Program-made: the position numbers and the translations under genes
From: Paramecium sonneborni
Taxonomy: Eukaryota; Ciliophora; Oligohymenophorea; Peniculida; Parameciidae
NCBI GenBank assembly: GCA_905182985.1
Contig: CAJJDN010000003.1
Span: forward strand, 624,358-688,357
Direction of reading: 5' to 3'
Length of the DNA stretch: 64,000 bases
Shown here: in pieces, positions 14,101 through 25,527 of the stretch
How the letters are laid out: each line of letters starts with the position of its first letter
Numbering within the stretch: position 1 is the first letter of the stretch
Notes under the pieces: model-generated
Told to the model about the DNA's origin: nothing
The model's input: the letters and a program-made list of their open reading frames with translations, nothing else
Database searches by the model: none

Positions 14101-16716
14101 ATTGAATTATGTATCGTTATATATCAGATTTCGGATACATATATTGATTAGGTAAAAATTGGATTAAAAAACTCTAAATTAATTACACCCATTCATCTTT
14201 AAGTTAATAATCCCCTTCAATACATATTTTAGCATTAGTAATAGTGCATTTATAACATTATCCTGTTGTTATTGAAGTTGTATAACCATCTTCACATAAT
14301 ATACATTTAATTACTTTTTAAGGAGTTTATAAACATTGTTTACAATTTTAAATATATTTTTAACAATTAATAATTTCAGGAGCAATCTTAAAATCATCTA
14401 TTTTTGATAAAGTACATATTTCTTATCCTTATAAATTTATATAAGATCTTATACAATTATTTATTTTTGGTATTTCATATTTACATATACCTGAAGTAAA
14501 ATCAAAAATAAAATTATCTTTACATAAAGCACAACCTATTTGATGATACTCATTTATATTAAAAGATTAATAGCTTCTATATAAAGTGCATTTTGTTAAA
14601 TCATTATTTAAATATTCAAAACAATATTAACAATTATTTATATTACATAATTTGCATTAGTAAGTGGAAGTCTAATAATAAGGAGCTAAGCAAGTATTAA
14701 TATTAATTTATCCCATCAAAGTATCTATTACACAAACTCCATCTCTAAGTACTGAATACTCATCACAAACTAAGCATATTTGTTTAAAAGCAGTTATTTA
14801 GCAAATCACACAGTTTTGTAAAGAACATTAATAACATTCTTTCTCACTTCTATATATGGATGAAACAGAATAAGTTTAGAAGCAAAAGTTCTTAAAATTA
14901 ATAGAAGCCAATTCAAAATTATTCTCGATTTCTTCATTAATTACTTTTGAATTTTAATAATATCTTATTTATAGATCACTACCATCAAATATATAATATT
15001 ATTAAGAAGTTTTTTTAAACTTAGATACACTTCCTTAGATATCATTATATAAAGTTATTTCACAAAAAGAATTACTTTCCCAAGTCTAAGGCTAATAAAC
15101 ACATTCTAAACATGTAATTGCTGTACTACTTATTAATGATGGACTAATGTAAATATTATTAATTACCATTTGATACAATTTCCCTCAAACTAAAAGTATC
15201 CTTAAATGCATTTTTAATCTATTTTATCATCTTTAACAAGTACAAAATTATAATTTTAATAATCTTAGCAATTTATATCATCAACTCTATCATATGGACA
15301 TATACAAGACTTTTGATCAGCAATATAAATACGATTTGAATTTTCAGGGCAAGATAAACAATCTTAACTAGTAGGACCATCACATTATTTACAGCTTTAA
15401 TCACAATTTAATTCAGGTAATATTATAAATGAAAGACAGTTAAAAAAAAAGGAATTTAAAAATTAAACAGAAAGATAATCATTTACTAACTATTACACAT
15501 TTCCATATTATAATTTAAATTTGACAACATTAAATTAATTAACTGTCTATTCATAATTATACTAATGCTATTGTAAACCCTCATAAAATATGATTGATAT
15601 TTATAATTACTTATCATTTAATATCACTAAAACATTTTGCCAAAGTTGCATATTATGTAAAAGATCAAATTCTTTTGTGATTAAAAATGGATCATCTTCA
15701 AAATTAATAGATATAATAGGAAGAGTATAACTATAAGTAGTAACAATCATTTAATTTTTTGATGATGTAAATTTATAAAATAATTAAAAGGTAGCTAAAT
15801 TATTATTAATTAATTAAGGATTTTCAAAGTTGGCTGATAATTATAATATTTTGTATAAAAATTCTGATGAAGATTAATAGATATTTTAAATTTTGATCCA
15901 AGTTGAAAACAAATATGAATTACAATTTGTATTTTTAGAAGTATATATAAAATTATCTAAACGAGATATCACTTTATCTGGAATATTTATTTACATATTA
16001 TAATTGCATAAACAATCTGCTCTAAATTCAAATACACTTAATGCAATGTTAGCAGCATTTCTTGAAATTGACATAGTCCCAATAGACAATGGATATAAAT
16101 AAAATTTTCCTGGGAAAAATGAAAATTTTGATATTTCTTTTAATATCTAATTCGTATTTAATTATGATATTTGTAATCCACCTCCAAAAGTGAGAAGTAA
16201 TTAAGTGTCTTTGAAAGGAAATTAAATATCCTCTTAAACATGATGTAATTTTATTTCAGGATATTAAATAATCAATAATTCAAACCTATTTTGTAATGGC
16301 CACTAAGTAATTTCGAAATAATGCCAAACATATTCATATTGATTATTATCAATTTTAACTTCAAATAAATGCCAATTTTCATCTATGGTAATGAATTAAA
16401 TCCTTCTGATAATAGTTTAAGTTTCATAGTTAAGACAATCATAGACGATTAGATTCAAATCAAAGTTTTATTGTGATACAGCATTATGTAGATGAAAACA
16501 ATTACTATCAAAAAATCCTATTGGTCCAACTTGACCTATTTATCCTAGTGGAGTATATCTACTCCATAATCCATAAGCAAAATATGAATTTATTACATAT
16601 TTATTAGGGTTCAATTCTAATTAATATGTCTCTATTTAAACTTCTTCATTCAAACCAACAATGTAATAGGCAGATAAATTAAAGATTCTCAACACTATTA
16701 AAATAAAACTCAACAT
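8115..16716 (-). CDS. Giant Cys-rich multi-pass membrane protein with beta-helix-like ectodomain
   Basis: About 2,859 aa with a single 22-nt intron at 9281-9302; the remaining 8,580 nt are one open frame. The start ATG gives a hydrophobic signal-like leader (MLSFILIVLR...). Residues about 500-1000 have many spaced Cys pairs, like furin/GCC2-GCC3-type receptor modules. The middle (about 1050-2350) repeats short I/L/N-rich units with motifs such as GGGIYF, as in right-handed parallel beta-helix or polymorphic-membrane-protein folds. A last Cys cluster (GGWKVGNNLCSNGHIGGLC) precedes about six hydrophobic helices and a basic Q/K tail. Large surface proteins of this plan are common in ciliates. 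A surface, sensory or adhesion role is inferred. The lack of introns over 7.4 kb is notable. Confidence 0.8.
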
Positions 16717-17049
16717 AATTATATGTATTTTTAATATTTATTTATGAAAATACAAATACATATCTTTAGTATTAATGATAAATAGAATCATATTAAATTT
16801 CATTCTAATATTAATTAAATTATTTATATGATTAACAACATAGATTATTAATAAAAATATAAATATTTAATTTTTGATATAGTTTTCAATACTAATTTTA
16901 TAATAATTGATAATTCAAATAAATTAGATAAAAAATTTAATCAAGAACGAATTCAACCTTTTTAATTAACCCTTATTATTCAATTGATTCTTAACTACAA
17001 ATAACACTTCTATCTATATTAAATCAACTTACTAAATTAGGTTTTAATT
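16717..17049. other. AT-rich upstream region of the giant gene
   Basis: About 330 bases of low-complexity A/T between the giant gene's start and the TLDc relic. No gene or motif is supported. It must contain the giant gene's promoter. Confidence 0.3.
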
Positions 17050-17280
17050 ACAATTTGGAAGTAAACAGAAATTTTTAGAATAAACAAGAATATCTTTCAT
17101 ATTCCTTATATTAAGATAGATATGATATGGAAGGTTTTGAATTTTAATTATAAGATTAAGACTATGCTTAAGCTAACATTCAATTACAAATTTATAGTGA
17201 TTCATCACTTTAACCAAATCGTATAACACCACAAAATAATGAGATTATAATAATTTTAAAATAATTATCTAAAAATTAAT
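17050..17280 (+). pseudogene. TLDc-gene relic
   Basis: A plus-strand stretch translates to RNFQNKQEYLSYSL and then YDMEGFEF, closely matching the live TLDc gene near its domain end (WNRQEYLSDSL, YDMEIFEF). DNA similarity is visible too: both contain caagaatatctttca and gatatgatatgga / gatatacgatatgga. No TLDc core, start codon or intron structure is present, only this 3' portion. It looks like a decayed duplicate, separated from its relative by the giant gene. Confidence 0.65.
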
Positions 17281-17298
17281 TAAGTTTAATAATATAAT

Positions 17299-18750
17299 TC
17301 ATAATTGTGAGACATCCACTAATATGTTTTGTTTATCAATTTAATTAAATGCTATTTCAACGAATTTAATAAGTTATATTTATTAATTATTCAGATTATT
17401 TTGTATTAAAATTTTATTTTTTATTTGATTTATAAAAAAGTTTTCATTAAATTCAACTCTAAATTATTAAAAGTCATATGGCTAAATACAAATCATTACT
17501 TCATTTTCTAATTCTATTAAATCAATTAATTGGATTTATTTTTTTTAATTTTAAAATAGTAAAAACAATTGGATTAAAAAGATATTAATCAAACAATAAT
17601 AAGAATTGATGTAAATGTCATGTTTTGATTTTAATTTGAATTTCCATCCAAATTATTTGAATAATTTTATACATTATTAAAATCGTCTTGTTAGATTAAT
17701 TCTTTTTATTTATTGACTATTAAGTAAAATTAATGATAATACTCCCATTCTAAAGGAATTTATAAATTCTGAATTAGTCTTTTAGAGTATTTTGACTGTA
17801 TTGTACAAGTCTTCTTTTGCTTATTTAATATAAATATTTTATTTTTGATCTTTAATGTTGATATTGAGATTAATTAAAATGATAAGATATTTTTTAGTTT
17901 CTACACCTAAATTGATAAATTTAAGTTTATATCGATAATTATTTAATAGATTAATTTCAAATGTATTTTCCAAATTTTTCATATTAAATTAGAATAAATA
18001 TGTTTCCAAATTTGAATTTTCTTACACTTAAGTAGACCTTAAGAATCTACGGAAATTGCATCCCTCACAAAAATTTGGATTATAATTAGGAAACATTTCT
18101 AATTGATTAGATTAAATTAAATCAAATTTAAGCTCCTCATTAATAAATTTAAATTAGTAAAATGGAGAATTAATTAAATTTATTAACTAAATATCCCATT
18201 AATCCTCTTTAGCTCTTAGCAAAAAATGCTTTCTAGAATTCTAATCACATTTGTATAGAACTAAAAATTAAAAAGCTATAACAAAAAAGCTCAATAAGTA
18301 ATCCTAGAAATCTACATATTTTGTTGTTATTGAAGTAATTAATAATCTTATTGTGCAATGACATATTACTTAAATACAAGCATCAGGAAAGTCACTTAAA
18401 AAGTAAAGTACTGATTATATAGAAGTAACAATGCTACCAAAATTATAATAATCTTATTGTTTTGCATCTTCTGGATCTATATTAAGCTGTAACAAACCTG
18501 ATATAATACTATATACAGTTATAACAAGTCTAAGGTATTTCTCATTTACTTTATATAGAAGAACACCAATTAGAATTACTGCCATATTTGCAAAATTGAT
18601 TAACAATTAATCATATTTGTGTTTTGCTATATCAACAGATATTTTTAAAATATTGAATATCAAACTGATTGGTGTCATAGTATAAAATACTTTTCTTAGT
18701 ATTTCTTTTCTTCTAAACTCTTAATATTGAGCCTCTATTTTGCTATCCAT
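17299..18750 (-). CDS. Multi-pass membrane protein, family A (paralogue at 40142-41648)
   Basis: Predicted 483 aa, no intron. Residues 20-190 contain about five hydrophobic segments. A cytosolic part follows with the motif FCEGCNFRRFLR near residue 255, matched by LCDGCNLRSLIR in the second family member. Both also share a pre-motif block (HFLLRAKEDQW against QFLLTVKEDRY). The order membrane domain, PAS-like linker, helical region is reminiscent of ciliate membrane sensor histidine kinases, but I see no phospho-acceptor His box or ATP-binding N/G boxes. It could be a degenerate sensor kinase or an unrelated ciliate family. Start is the first ATG before the first hydrophobic segment. Confidence 0.7.
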
Positions 18751-18980
18751 AAATTTCAAAGTGTATTTATTCATATTTTTTACAAATGGAAAAATTTTTA
18801 TCTATTTTTTTTATTGAATCAAATCATTCGATGTAAGAATAACTTTATATTATTTTTAAAATGTAATTAATAAATTATTCATCAAAAAAGGTGTTCCAAT
18901 AGAAATGCGAAAATCAATGTTATAAGATAGAAATTAAAATTTATAATTATTATAATATTAACTAATATTTATATAGAGTA

Positions 18981-19146
18981 ATGAATTTAGATTATACCAA
19001 AATAAAAGACAATGTAAAAAAATATGTATTTTGCAAGGTAAAGTAATTATAAAGAAGAAACATTCTGTTTTAATAAGAAATAAGTAAAAAATAAATTTAT
19101 TATAGAGGTAGAATAATAGGAAGATTCTAATTAGCACATTGAATGA
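18981..19146 (+). CDS. Small hypothetical protein
   Basis: ATG at 18981 starts about 47 codons (MNLDYTKIKDNVKKYVF...) if a 22-nt GTA...TAG intron is removed near 19084, ending in TGA. Composition is charged and helical. No family is recognised and the ORF is short enough to be chance under a one-stop code. Confidence 0.25.
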
Positions 19147-19518
19147 AATTTTTATTTTAAATTTTTGTAATGTACCTTAATAAAAAAAATAAATAGAAAC
19201 AGAATATTATGAATTAATATATCGATTCTCTTTTTTAAAACATAGCAATTAATCATATATTTATACATTTATAAGGAGATAATTTTAAACTCGATATTAA
19301 ATAATTTAATCAAGTTGCAAATATCAAATAATAAATATTAGTTTTTGATGATTTAGTAGTAATAATTAACAAATAATTTATATAAAAATATAAAAAATAC
19401 CTTTAAGAAAATTTTAGTATCGATACATATTTTCAAAAACTACTAAAAATAATATTTTAGTGAATTATTAAAGCCTTTGAGAATAATTAAAGAATTTAAT
19501 AAAATTTATTTGATATTA
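19147..19518. other. AT-rich spacer upstream of RING gene
   Basis: About 370 bases of A/T-rich sequence with no supported gene. The repeated segment begins inside it at 19325, so its right half recurs before the second RING copy. Confidence 0.4.
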
Positions 19519-20168
19519 ATGGATTTTGTAAAAGAATTCTGTGAAATATGTTGCAATGATCAAAATAGCTTAGTAGAAATGAATTGCAAGCATAAAATAT
19601 GTTAAGAGTGTTTTAAAATAGCAGTTTTACCAAAAGAAATATGTCCATATTGTAAATAAATAGTGAATTAAATTTAGTTTGAAAATAAGATATAGGATAT
19701 ATCATAATTTGAAAAGCTCATAGAAGAGAAGCAAGATTTTGTAATCAAATAATTTGATGTTTTATTTAGTTTGAGTAAGCTTATTTTGAATTAGTGAATG
19801 ATTAGTTTTTTGATGAAGACATTAGGATTTTAATAAATAATCAAAATAGAGGCAATTAATATATGATGCGAAATATTCTTTAGACATAATTCAACTTAAA
19901 ATGGTTTATTTTTGATTAAATATCAGAATAGATAAAGAATTTAAAATTTAGAAATAGTTTAGAAATGTTTTAAGAAGTATATTGATAAAATGATTATTAG
20001 ATTAATAATTTGAATATTTGCTTGAACTTAATTTAATTAAATAATTGGGATTAAGTATAATTAAAGGATTATAAAGATATTTACAATAGATAGAATATGT
20101 AGGAAAATAATAAATTTATAATTTAGAATAAAGTAAGTAAGAATAAAAAGAGAAAATAAAAAGAATGA
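19519..20168 (+). CDS. RING-finger protein, copy 1
   Basis: Predicted 201 aa with two introns (20 and 24 nt). The N-terminal RING is complete: FCEICCNDQN, then CKHKICQECF, then CPYCKQ, spacing of a C3HC4 zinc cross-brace. The remainder is helical and Q/N/K-rich. RING proteins usually act as E3 ubiquitin ligases that recruit an E2; no substrate can be inferred. The gene is repeated at 20664-21313, but the repeat is best explained by assembly, so the genome probably has one copy here. Confidence 0.8.
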
Positions 20169-20227
20169 TAAGTTAATTATAAATAATTTTACTTTGAATT
20201 ATTTATAATAATAATAAACACACTAAA

Positions 20228-20465
20228 ATGCAGTCAGAATCAGAGATTTCAGAATATGATGAAAAGAAATTTGTAATACCCAAATCAACAAAAGATTTGA
20301 AAGCATGTTAATAATGTGGAATGGTAATGACAATAGAATAATGGAATAGAGAAGTTGAATGTCCAAATTCTTGTAATGCTTCTTAGACAAAATTGTTTTC
20401 AGGGTAAAATTTAGTTAAAAATAATAAAATAGTTTAATATGTGTGTTGAAACCATCTTAAAGTTG
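20228..20465 (+). pseudogene. Spt4 gene fragment cut by assembly join
   Basis: Identical to the 5' part of the full Spt4 gene at 21373-21683 up to the N at 20466. It includes the start codon, the four zinc-binding Cys and most of the first intron and second exon start. It is broken by the contig join rather than by mutation. Confidence 0.85.
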
Positions 20466-20469
20466 NTAC

Positions 20470-21610
20470 CAAATAATAAATATTAGTTTTTGATGATTTA
20501 GTAGTAATAATTAACAAATAATTTATATAAAAATATAAAAAATACCTTTAAGAAAATTTTAGTATCGATACATATTTTCAAAAACTACTAAAAATAATAT
20601 TTTAGTGAATTATTAAAGCCTTTGAGAATAATTAAAGAATTTAATAAAATTTATTTGATATTAATGGATTTTGTAAAAGAATTCTGTGAAATATGTTGCA
20701 ATGATCAAAATAGCTTAGTAGAAATGAATTGCAAGCATAAAATATGTTAAGAGTGTTTTAAAATAGCAGTTTTACCAAAAGAAATATGTCCATATTGTAA
20801 ATAAATAGTGAATTAAATTTAGTTTGAAAATAAGATATAGGATATATCATAATTTGAAAAGCTCATAGAAGAGAAGCAAGATTTTGTAATCAAATAATTT
20901 GATGTTTTATTTAGTTTGAGTAAGCTTATTTTGAATTAGTGAATGATTAGTTTTTTGATGAAGACATTAGGATTTTAATAAATAATCAAAATAGAGGCAA
21001 TTAATATATGATGCGAAATATTCTTTAGACATAATTCAACTTAAAATGGTTTATTTTTGATTAAATATCAGAATAGATAAAGAATTTAAAATTTAGAAAT
21101 AGTTTAGAAATGTTTTAAGAAGTATATTGATAAAATGATTATTAGATTAATAATTTGAATATTTGCTTGAACTTAATTTAATTAAATAATTGGGATTAAG
21201 TATAATTAAAGGATTATAAAGATATTTACAATAGATAGAATATGTAGGAAAATAATAAATTTATAATTTAGAATAAAGTAAGTAAGAATAAAAAGAGAAA
21301 ATAAAAAGAATGATAAGTTAATTATAAATAATTTTACTTTGAATTATTTATAATAATAATAAACACACTAAAATGCAGTCAGAATCAGAGATTTCAGAAT
21401 ATGATGAAAAGAAATTTGTAATACCCAAATCAACAAAAGATTTGAAAGCATGTTAATAATGTGGAATGGTAATGACAATAGAATAATGGAATAGAGAAGT
21501 TGAATGTCCAAATTCTTGTAATGCTTCTTAGACAAAATTGTTTTCAGGGTAAAATTTAGTTAAAAATAATAAAATAGTTTAATATGTGTGTTGAAACCAT
21601 CTTAAAGTTG
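20470..21610. repeat. Duplicated segment, copy 2
   Basis: Second copy of the 1,141-base segment at 19325-20465. This copy runs on into unique sequence that completes the Spt4 gene, so it is the copy to keep in annotation. Confidence 0.9.
20664..21313 (+). CDS. RING-finger protein, copy 2
   Basis: Same 201-aa C3HC4 RING protein as at 19519-20168, with the same two introns. It lies 59 bases upstream of the intact Spt4 gene, on the same strand. Keep this copy if the duplication is collapsed. Cys/His ligands and the hydrophobic residues around them are intact, so a working RING is likely. Confidence 0.8.
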
Positions 21611-21683
21611 GGTAATGAGAAAATTAGGAAATCCAAAAAGTATTCATCCAGGATTATATGCAATAGATGTATAGGCTGATTGA
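21373..21683 (+). CDS. SPT4: Transcription elongation factor Spt4
   Basis: Predicted 93 aa after one 29-nt intron. Residues 18-50 hold the zinc finger (ACQQCGMVMTIEQW then VECPNSC), and the C-terminal part has SWVMRKLGNPKSIHPGLYAI, matching the family's SWVxKWxRxxxFxPGxYA. Spt4 pairs with Spt5 (DSIF) and keeps RNA polymerase II processive; its zinc finger packs on the Spt5 NGN domain. It is slightly shorter than animal Spt4 (about 117 aa), lacking the C-terminal tail. Its stop is 62 bp from that of the convergent ribosomal S9 gene. Confidence 0.9.
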
Positions 21684-21745
21684 TAATAAAAGATATATAT
21701 ATATATAAATAGATAATATTGTACTTATGCTAAAATAAATTGTTT

Positions 21746-22364
21746 TCATTCTTCTTTATTTGGTTTTGCTCTTTTAGCATTCTTTCTCTTTCTTCTTCCT
21801 TCTCTTCCTTATCCAAATGGTGAAGTGACAGCAAAATCAACCAATTTTTCAGATTCTACTCTTACTAAAAATGATGGAGAATTTACTAATCTCTTTCCAA
21901 CTCTAAATAAATTTAATAATACTAAATTATACCTAAAATGTCGCTATCTAATCAATGTTCTAGCATGATGAATTGAAGATGCTTAATTGCTTTTAAATAC
22001 AAATGTTTATAGTCTTCTTTCCATCATTTTTTATGTTGTTAAACCTAAAACATAATCCAACTTTCTTTCTTATTCTGATAATAAACCATAACGAACCATT
22101 CTTCTAATTAAGGCTTCTCCTTCAAATAATCTTCTTGGGTCTTTTGGATCAAGTGTTAATAATTCTCTTGCTGCCTTTCTAATTCTAGCCAATGTAAGTT
22201 AAACTCTCCATACTTCTCTCTTATTTTTCAAACCATATTTACCAATAATTTACAATCTAAAATTTAATATATATTATTAATTACTCATTGTCAAGACGTT
22301 CCTTTTCAAAGGGTTTTCTTGGAGTGTCAGATGTCTTTGATCTATTTCTATAATTCTTTCCCAT
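21746..22364 (-). CDS. RPS9: 40S ribosomal protein S9 (uS4)
   Basis: Predicted 186 aa with introns of 28 and 30 nt, close to the 194 aa of human S9. Near-identical blocks are visible: [45 protein letters not shown], and the S4 RNA-binding module ERRLQTFVF to [13 protein letters not shown]. The tail [13 protein letters not shown] is typical. uS4 binds 18S rRNA in the small-subunit body and helps form the mRNA entry channel. Both introns fall inside conserved codons, which fixes their ends. A 129-bp region separates its start from the divergent gene at 22494. Confidence 0.97.
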
Positions 22365-22493
22365 AATAAAAAAGATTTAAATATATTTTAAATTTATTCA
22401 CAATTAAATAAATCCCTCTGCTCTTATTCAATAATAACTAGAATTCATTTTCATATTTTATTTATTTATAAGACTTCCAAATAAATTATTTTA

Positions 22494-23490
22494 ATGTATA
22501 TAATTATTGCATCTGCAATCATTCTTGCTATTAGTTTTACTATTCAACTAACTAAACTTAATCCTAAAAAAAAGTTATATATTCTGGATATGTTTCTAAT
22601 CATTCTAGGAGCTATGGCAATCTATACTGAAACTACTCATAAAATTGGTGATTTCACAGAACAATTATAAACTTCATTTACAAAATAATATCCTATTGAA
22701 TATTCATTAGATGAACTCATTCTCTAAAATCAAATATAATAACATTCATATTAACTATTTTATGGGATTAAATAGAATGGAATCTCTACCTTTTTATAAT
22801 TCATCATCAATAAATCAATCAAAGAAAGTTAATAAGCTATCTATATAAATATCTAATCTGAAATTCAAAATTAAGAATAAGCTTTATAACAATTTGGTAC
22901 TAACAACTTACATGAACTTATTCATTTTACATAATAAAAACCAACTACTATTGCTATTGATAATTTACATTTATCTATTAGTAAAAAATAATGTTTTATT
23001 TGCTAAATTTTAAGCAATCTCCATAAATTTAACACTACTACAATTCTTATTAGTGCCAAAGAATTAAGCAATTTAAATTATATGTTAGATGATTATAGTG
23101 TTAATGCCATGGAAATTAGAGAATTTAATAATGGAAAATAATTACATTTTAGATATGACTGGAATTAAGACTCTATTTAATATGGAAAAAAATATGATGG
23201 TATTACTATCTCTTTATTTAAGATATTATTATATAAAAATAAAAAGAATTTATTAACAGTTTGACTGATACTGAAAAATAATTAATGGCCATTATAAGAA
23301 AGCAAATTTGCAAAATTAAATGTGAAAATTAAAATGTTAAAATTGATGATTTGTAATTCATTTATCTTATTATAGAAACTATCAATATTCTCATTTAAAG
23401 TAGATTGTTGACAAAAATTATGTTATTGCTTAATTTGGATATGTGAAATTTTATAATAGTTTTATATTTGAATCATTACAATATTTATGA
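22494..23490 (+). CDS. Membrane-anchored AAA/P-loop ATPase-like protein
   Basis: Predicted 316 aa, introns of 23 and 23 nt. Residues 1-20 form a hydrophobic anchor with a second hydrophobic stretch near 35-50. A P-loop-like motif GIKQNGIST lies near residue 91, a Walker-B-like strand TIAIDNLHL near 170 and a sensor-1-like strand TTILISAKE near 197. This order suits the archaeal-type AAA ATPases. The Walker A lysine is replaced by Ile (GIST rather than GKST), so nucleotide hydrolysis is doubtful. The C-terminal helical region has K/Q/E-rich segments. Assignment rests on motif order, not on overall similarity. Confidence 0.6.
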
Positions 23491-24055
23491 AAAACAAATC
23501 ACATTATCACTAATATTACTAATTCTATAAAATCCAATGATATCTATCGTTATATGTATAAATGTTTGTATTAAATTTATTAAATCTATTTTAAAATTCA
23601 TCTGATTTATTTCTAATTCATTTTAAGAACTTTTATAAGCATATGACCAATTTTTCTTTTTATTGAATTATTCTCATCTTATCAATTGAATTTTATTTTT
23701 TAATTACTAATTAAATAGATTCCTTCTATAACAATCTATAAAATCTTAAATTAATTCCTTAAGCCATTATTACATCAATCTTCTTAATTTTCTCTATAAT
23801 ATAACTATATTCCAAAGTTTATGCTATATAATTCTTTATGTTTTAATAAAAATAATAATGTCTCTATTAAAAAAACTTATCCTAACTTAATTTTAAAGAA
23901 CTTATATGTAAATGTGAATACAATTTCAATTTTAAAATATAAAGATACATAATATAAGTTTAAGTTTGCCAAAAATGCTACAAAAAATATTTTATAATAA
24001 TTCTTGAATTATTAGTTATATTCTTAATATATATTAATTAGTATAATTTTAAAGA
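23491..24055. other. Spacer with ambiguous open frames
   Basis: About 565 bases between two plus-strand genes. A plus frame is open across most of it but its only usable ATG is late and it would overlap the next gene; two short minus frames also exist. With one stop codon and this base composition such frames are expected by chance, so no gene is called. Confidence 0.35.
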
Positions 24056-25288
24056 ATGAATAAGCCTCCATAAGGTCAAAATGACAATTTATCAGACAAT
24101 GGTAGTGTGAATAAGATTAGTGATAAACAGAAGATTAGTACTTTAAAAAAAGCTGTCATTGATCTAAGAGAAGAAAAAGCATAATTATTAAAGACAATAT
24201 AGGATTTAACATAGAAGAATATAAATTTAAATTAGGAAAAGTTAGATTTAGTAAAATAGTTAATTTATAATTTAGGAAGAAAAATATAATTCCATGATTA
24301 GAGATTTATAATAATAAATTTAAACTCTCAACACTAACCAAGAAAAATAAAGAAATACTCTTGTTAATTCAATCGGATCATCTCGATTAACTTTATAAAA
24401 TGATCAATTAAATAATAACAGCAATTACACAAAATAAATTAAATAACTTTAACAGTAAAGTTCATATTTATAATTAGAGAATTAAAATAGAAAACAGATG
24501 ATAATGAAGCCCAACTATAAATACTTTAGACAGGTTATAAAGAATTAGAAAGAGATTTAAAATCAAAAGATTATTAGATTGATAAACTTACTAAAGAAGT
24601 TGAAGATAAGAATGCTTTAATTATTTAATTAAGAAAGAATATAGAGGATATTGAAAAAGATTTATATAATAAAATTAAAGACTTAAATGCAGAACGCATG
24701 TAATTATAGTTAAAATTGAAAACAATTGAAAAGGAAGTTTAGTTAAAAGATGAAGAGACAAGAGTAATATAAAAAGGGTTAGATGATTCCAGATTTAGAG
24801 TTGCTTAGATATTGAGTGAATTGGAGGAAACAAGAGGAAAATTCTTACAATATAAACTTACACTTAGTAATTAATTCTTAGATATTGAATGTCTTTTTAT
24901 TTTGAGATAAAATTTATTTTAAGAATACATTTTTGAGCTTGAAACAACTGCCTAAAGATTTGTGTATAAAGCAAGCGATATTACAGATTTAAAAATAAAA
25001 GATGATTAATCATTTTATCTATCAGTTAAAGCTAGAAGTAGGGATGAAGTGTTTAAATTAAGTCCAGGATAAGATATAAAAAAGATATGCAAATAAATAA
25101 AGTATTTAATTAATTTGAAGATTAGAAACTTTTTATAAAGAGCATAATAATGTCTTGCTCTTTAATAATCCAGTTAAATTTAGAGTCCTAAGAATAACAG
25201 TCTTTTCGGAGGATTTATATCAATATTTGGAAGTAGTTCTTCAAAAAATGGTAGTCATACAGATAGTGAATAAAAATAGAAATTTTGA
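24056..25288 (+). CDS. Coiled-coil protein
   Basis: Predicted 394 aa after introns of 25 and 23 nt. Residues 20-260 are almost continuous coiled coil with heptads rich in L, K, E, Q (LREEKAQLLKTIQDL, LKLKTIEKEVQL). The C-terminal 110 residues are less charged and end in a Gly/Ser-rich stretch (FGGFISIFGSSSSKNG). The layout recalls golgin or tethering proteins, but I see no GRIP or GRAB motif, so no function is assigned. A structural or tethering role is inferred only from the coiled coil. Confidence 0.7.
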
Positions 25289-25527
25289 TTGATTTAATAC
25301 ATATGTGTATAAGATTAATTAAATGAGATATTTAACACAAATATAAATAATATAAATATAAGAGTTGGGTATTTAAGCAAATAACATTAAGTTAAATTTT
25401 AATAATAATATAATTATATTATAATTAATGATGATAAAAATGGGAATCTCTCTGATTTACATTGATGCACAATTTTTATATTATCTGATATTATATATGA
25501 TATTTCTCCTATATTTTATTATTAAAA

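Larger units (their letters stand above)
19325..20465. repeat. Duplicated segment, copy 1 (assembly overlap)
   Basis: These 1,141 bases recur at 20470-21610 with an offset of 1,145 and, at every place compared, no differences. The copies are separated by four bases including one N. Copy 1 ends abruptly inside the Spt4 gene at the N. This is the signature of two contig ends that overlap but were joined without merging. Confidence 0.9.

Noticed and set aside
19325..21610. Biological tandem duplication of RING and Spt4 genes
   Set aside because: Perfect identity including spacers, a truncated gene and an N at the junction point to an assembly join.
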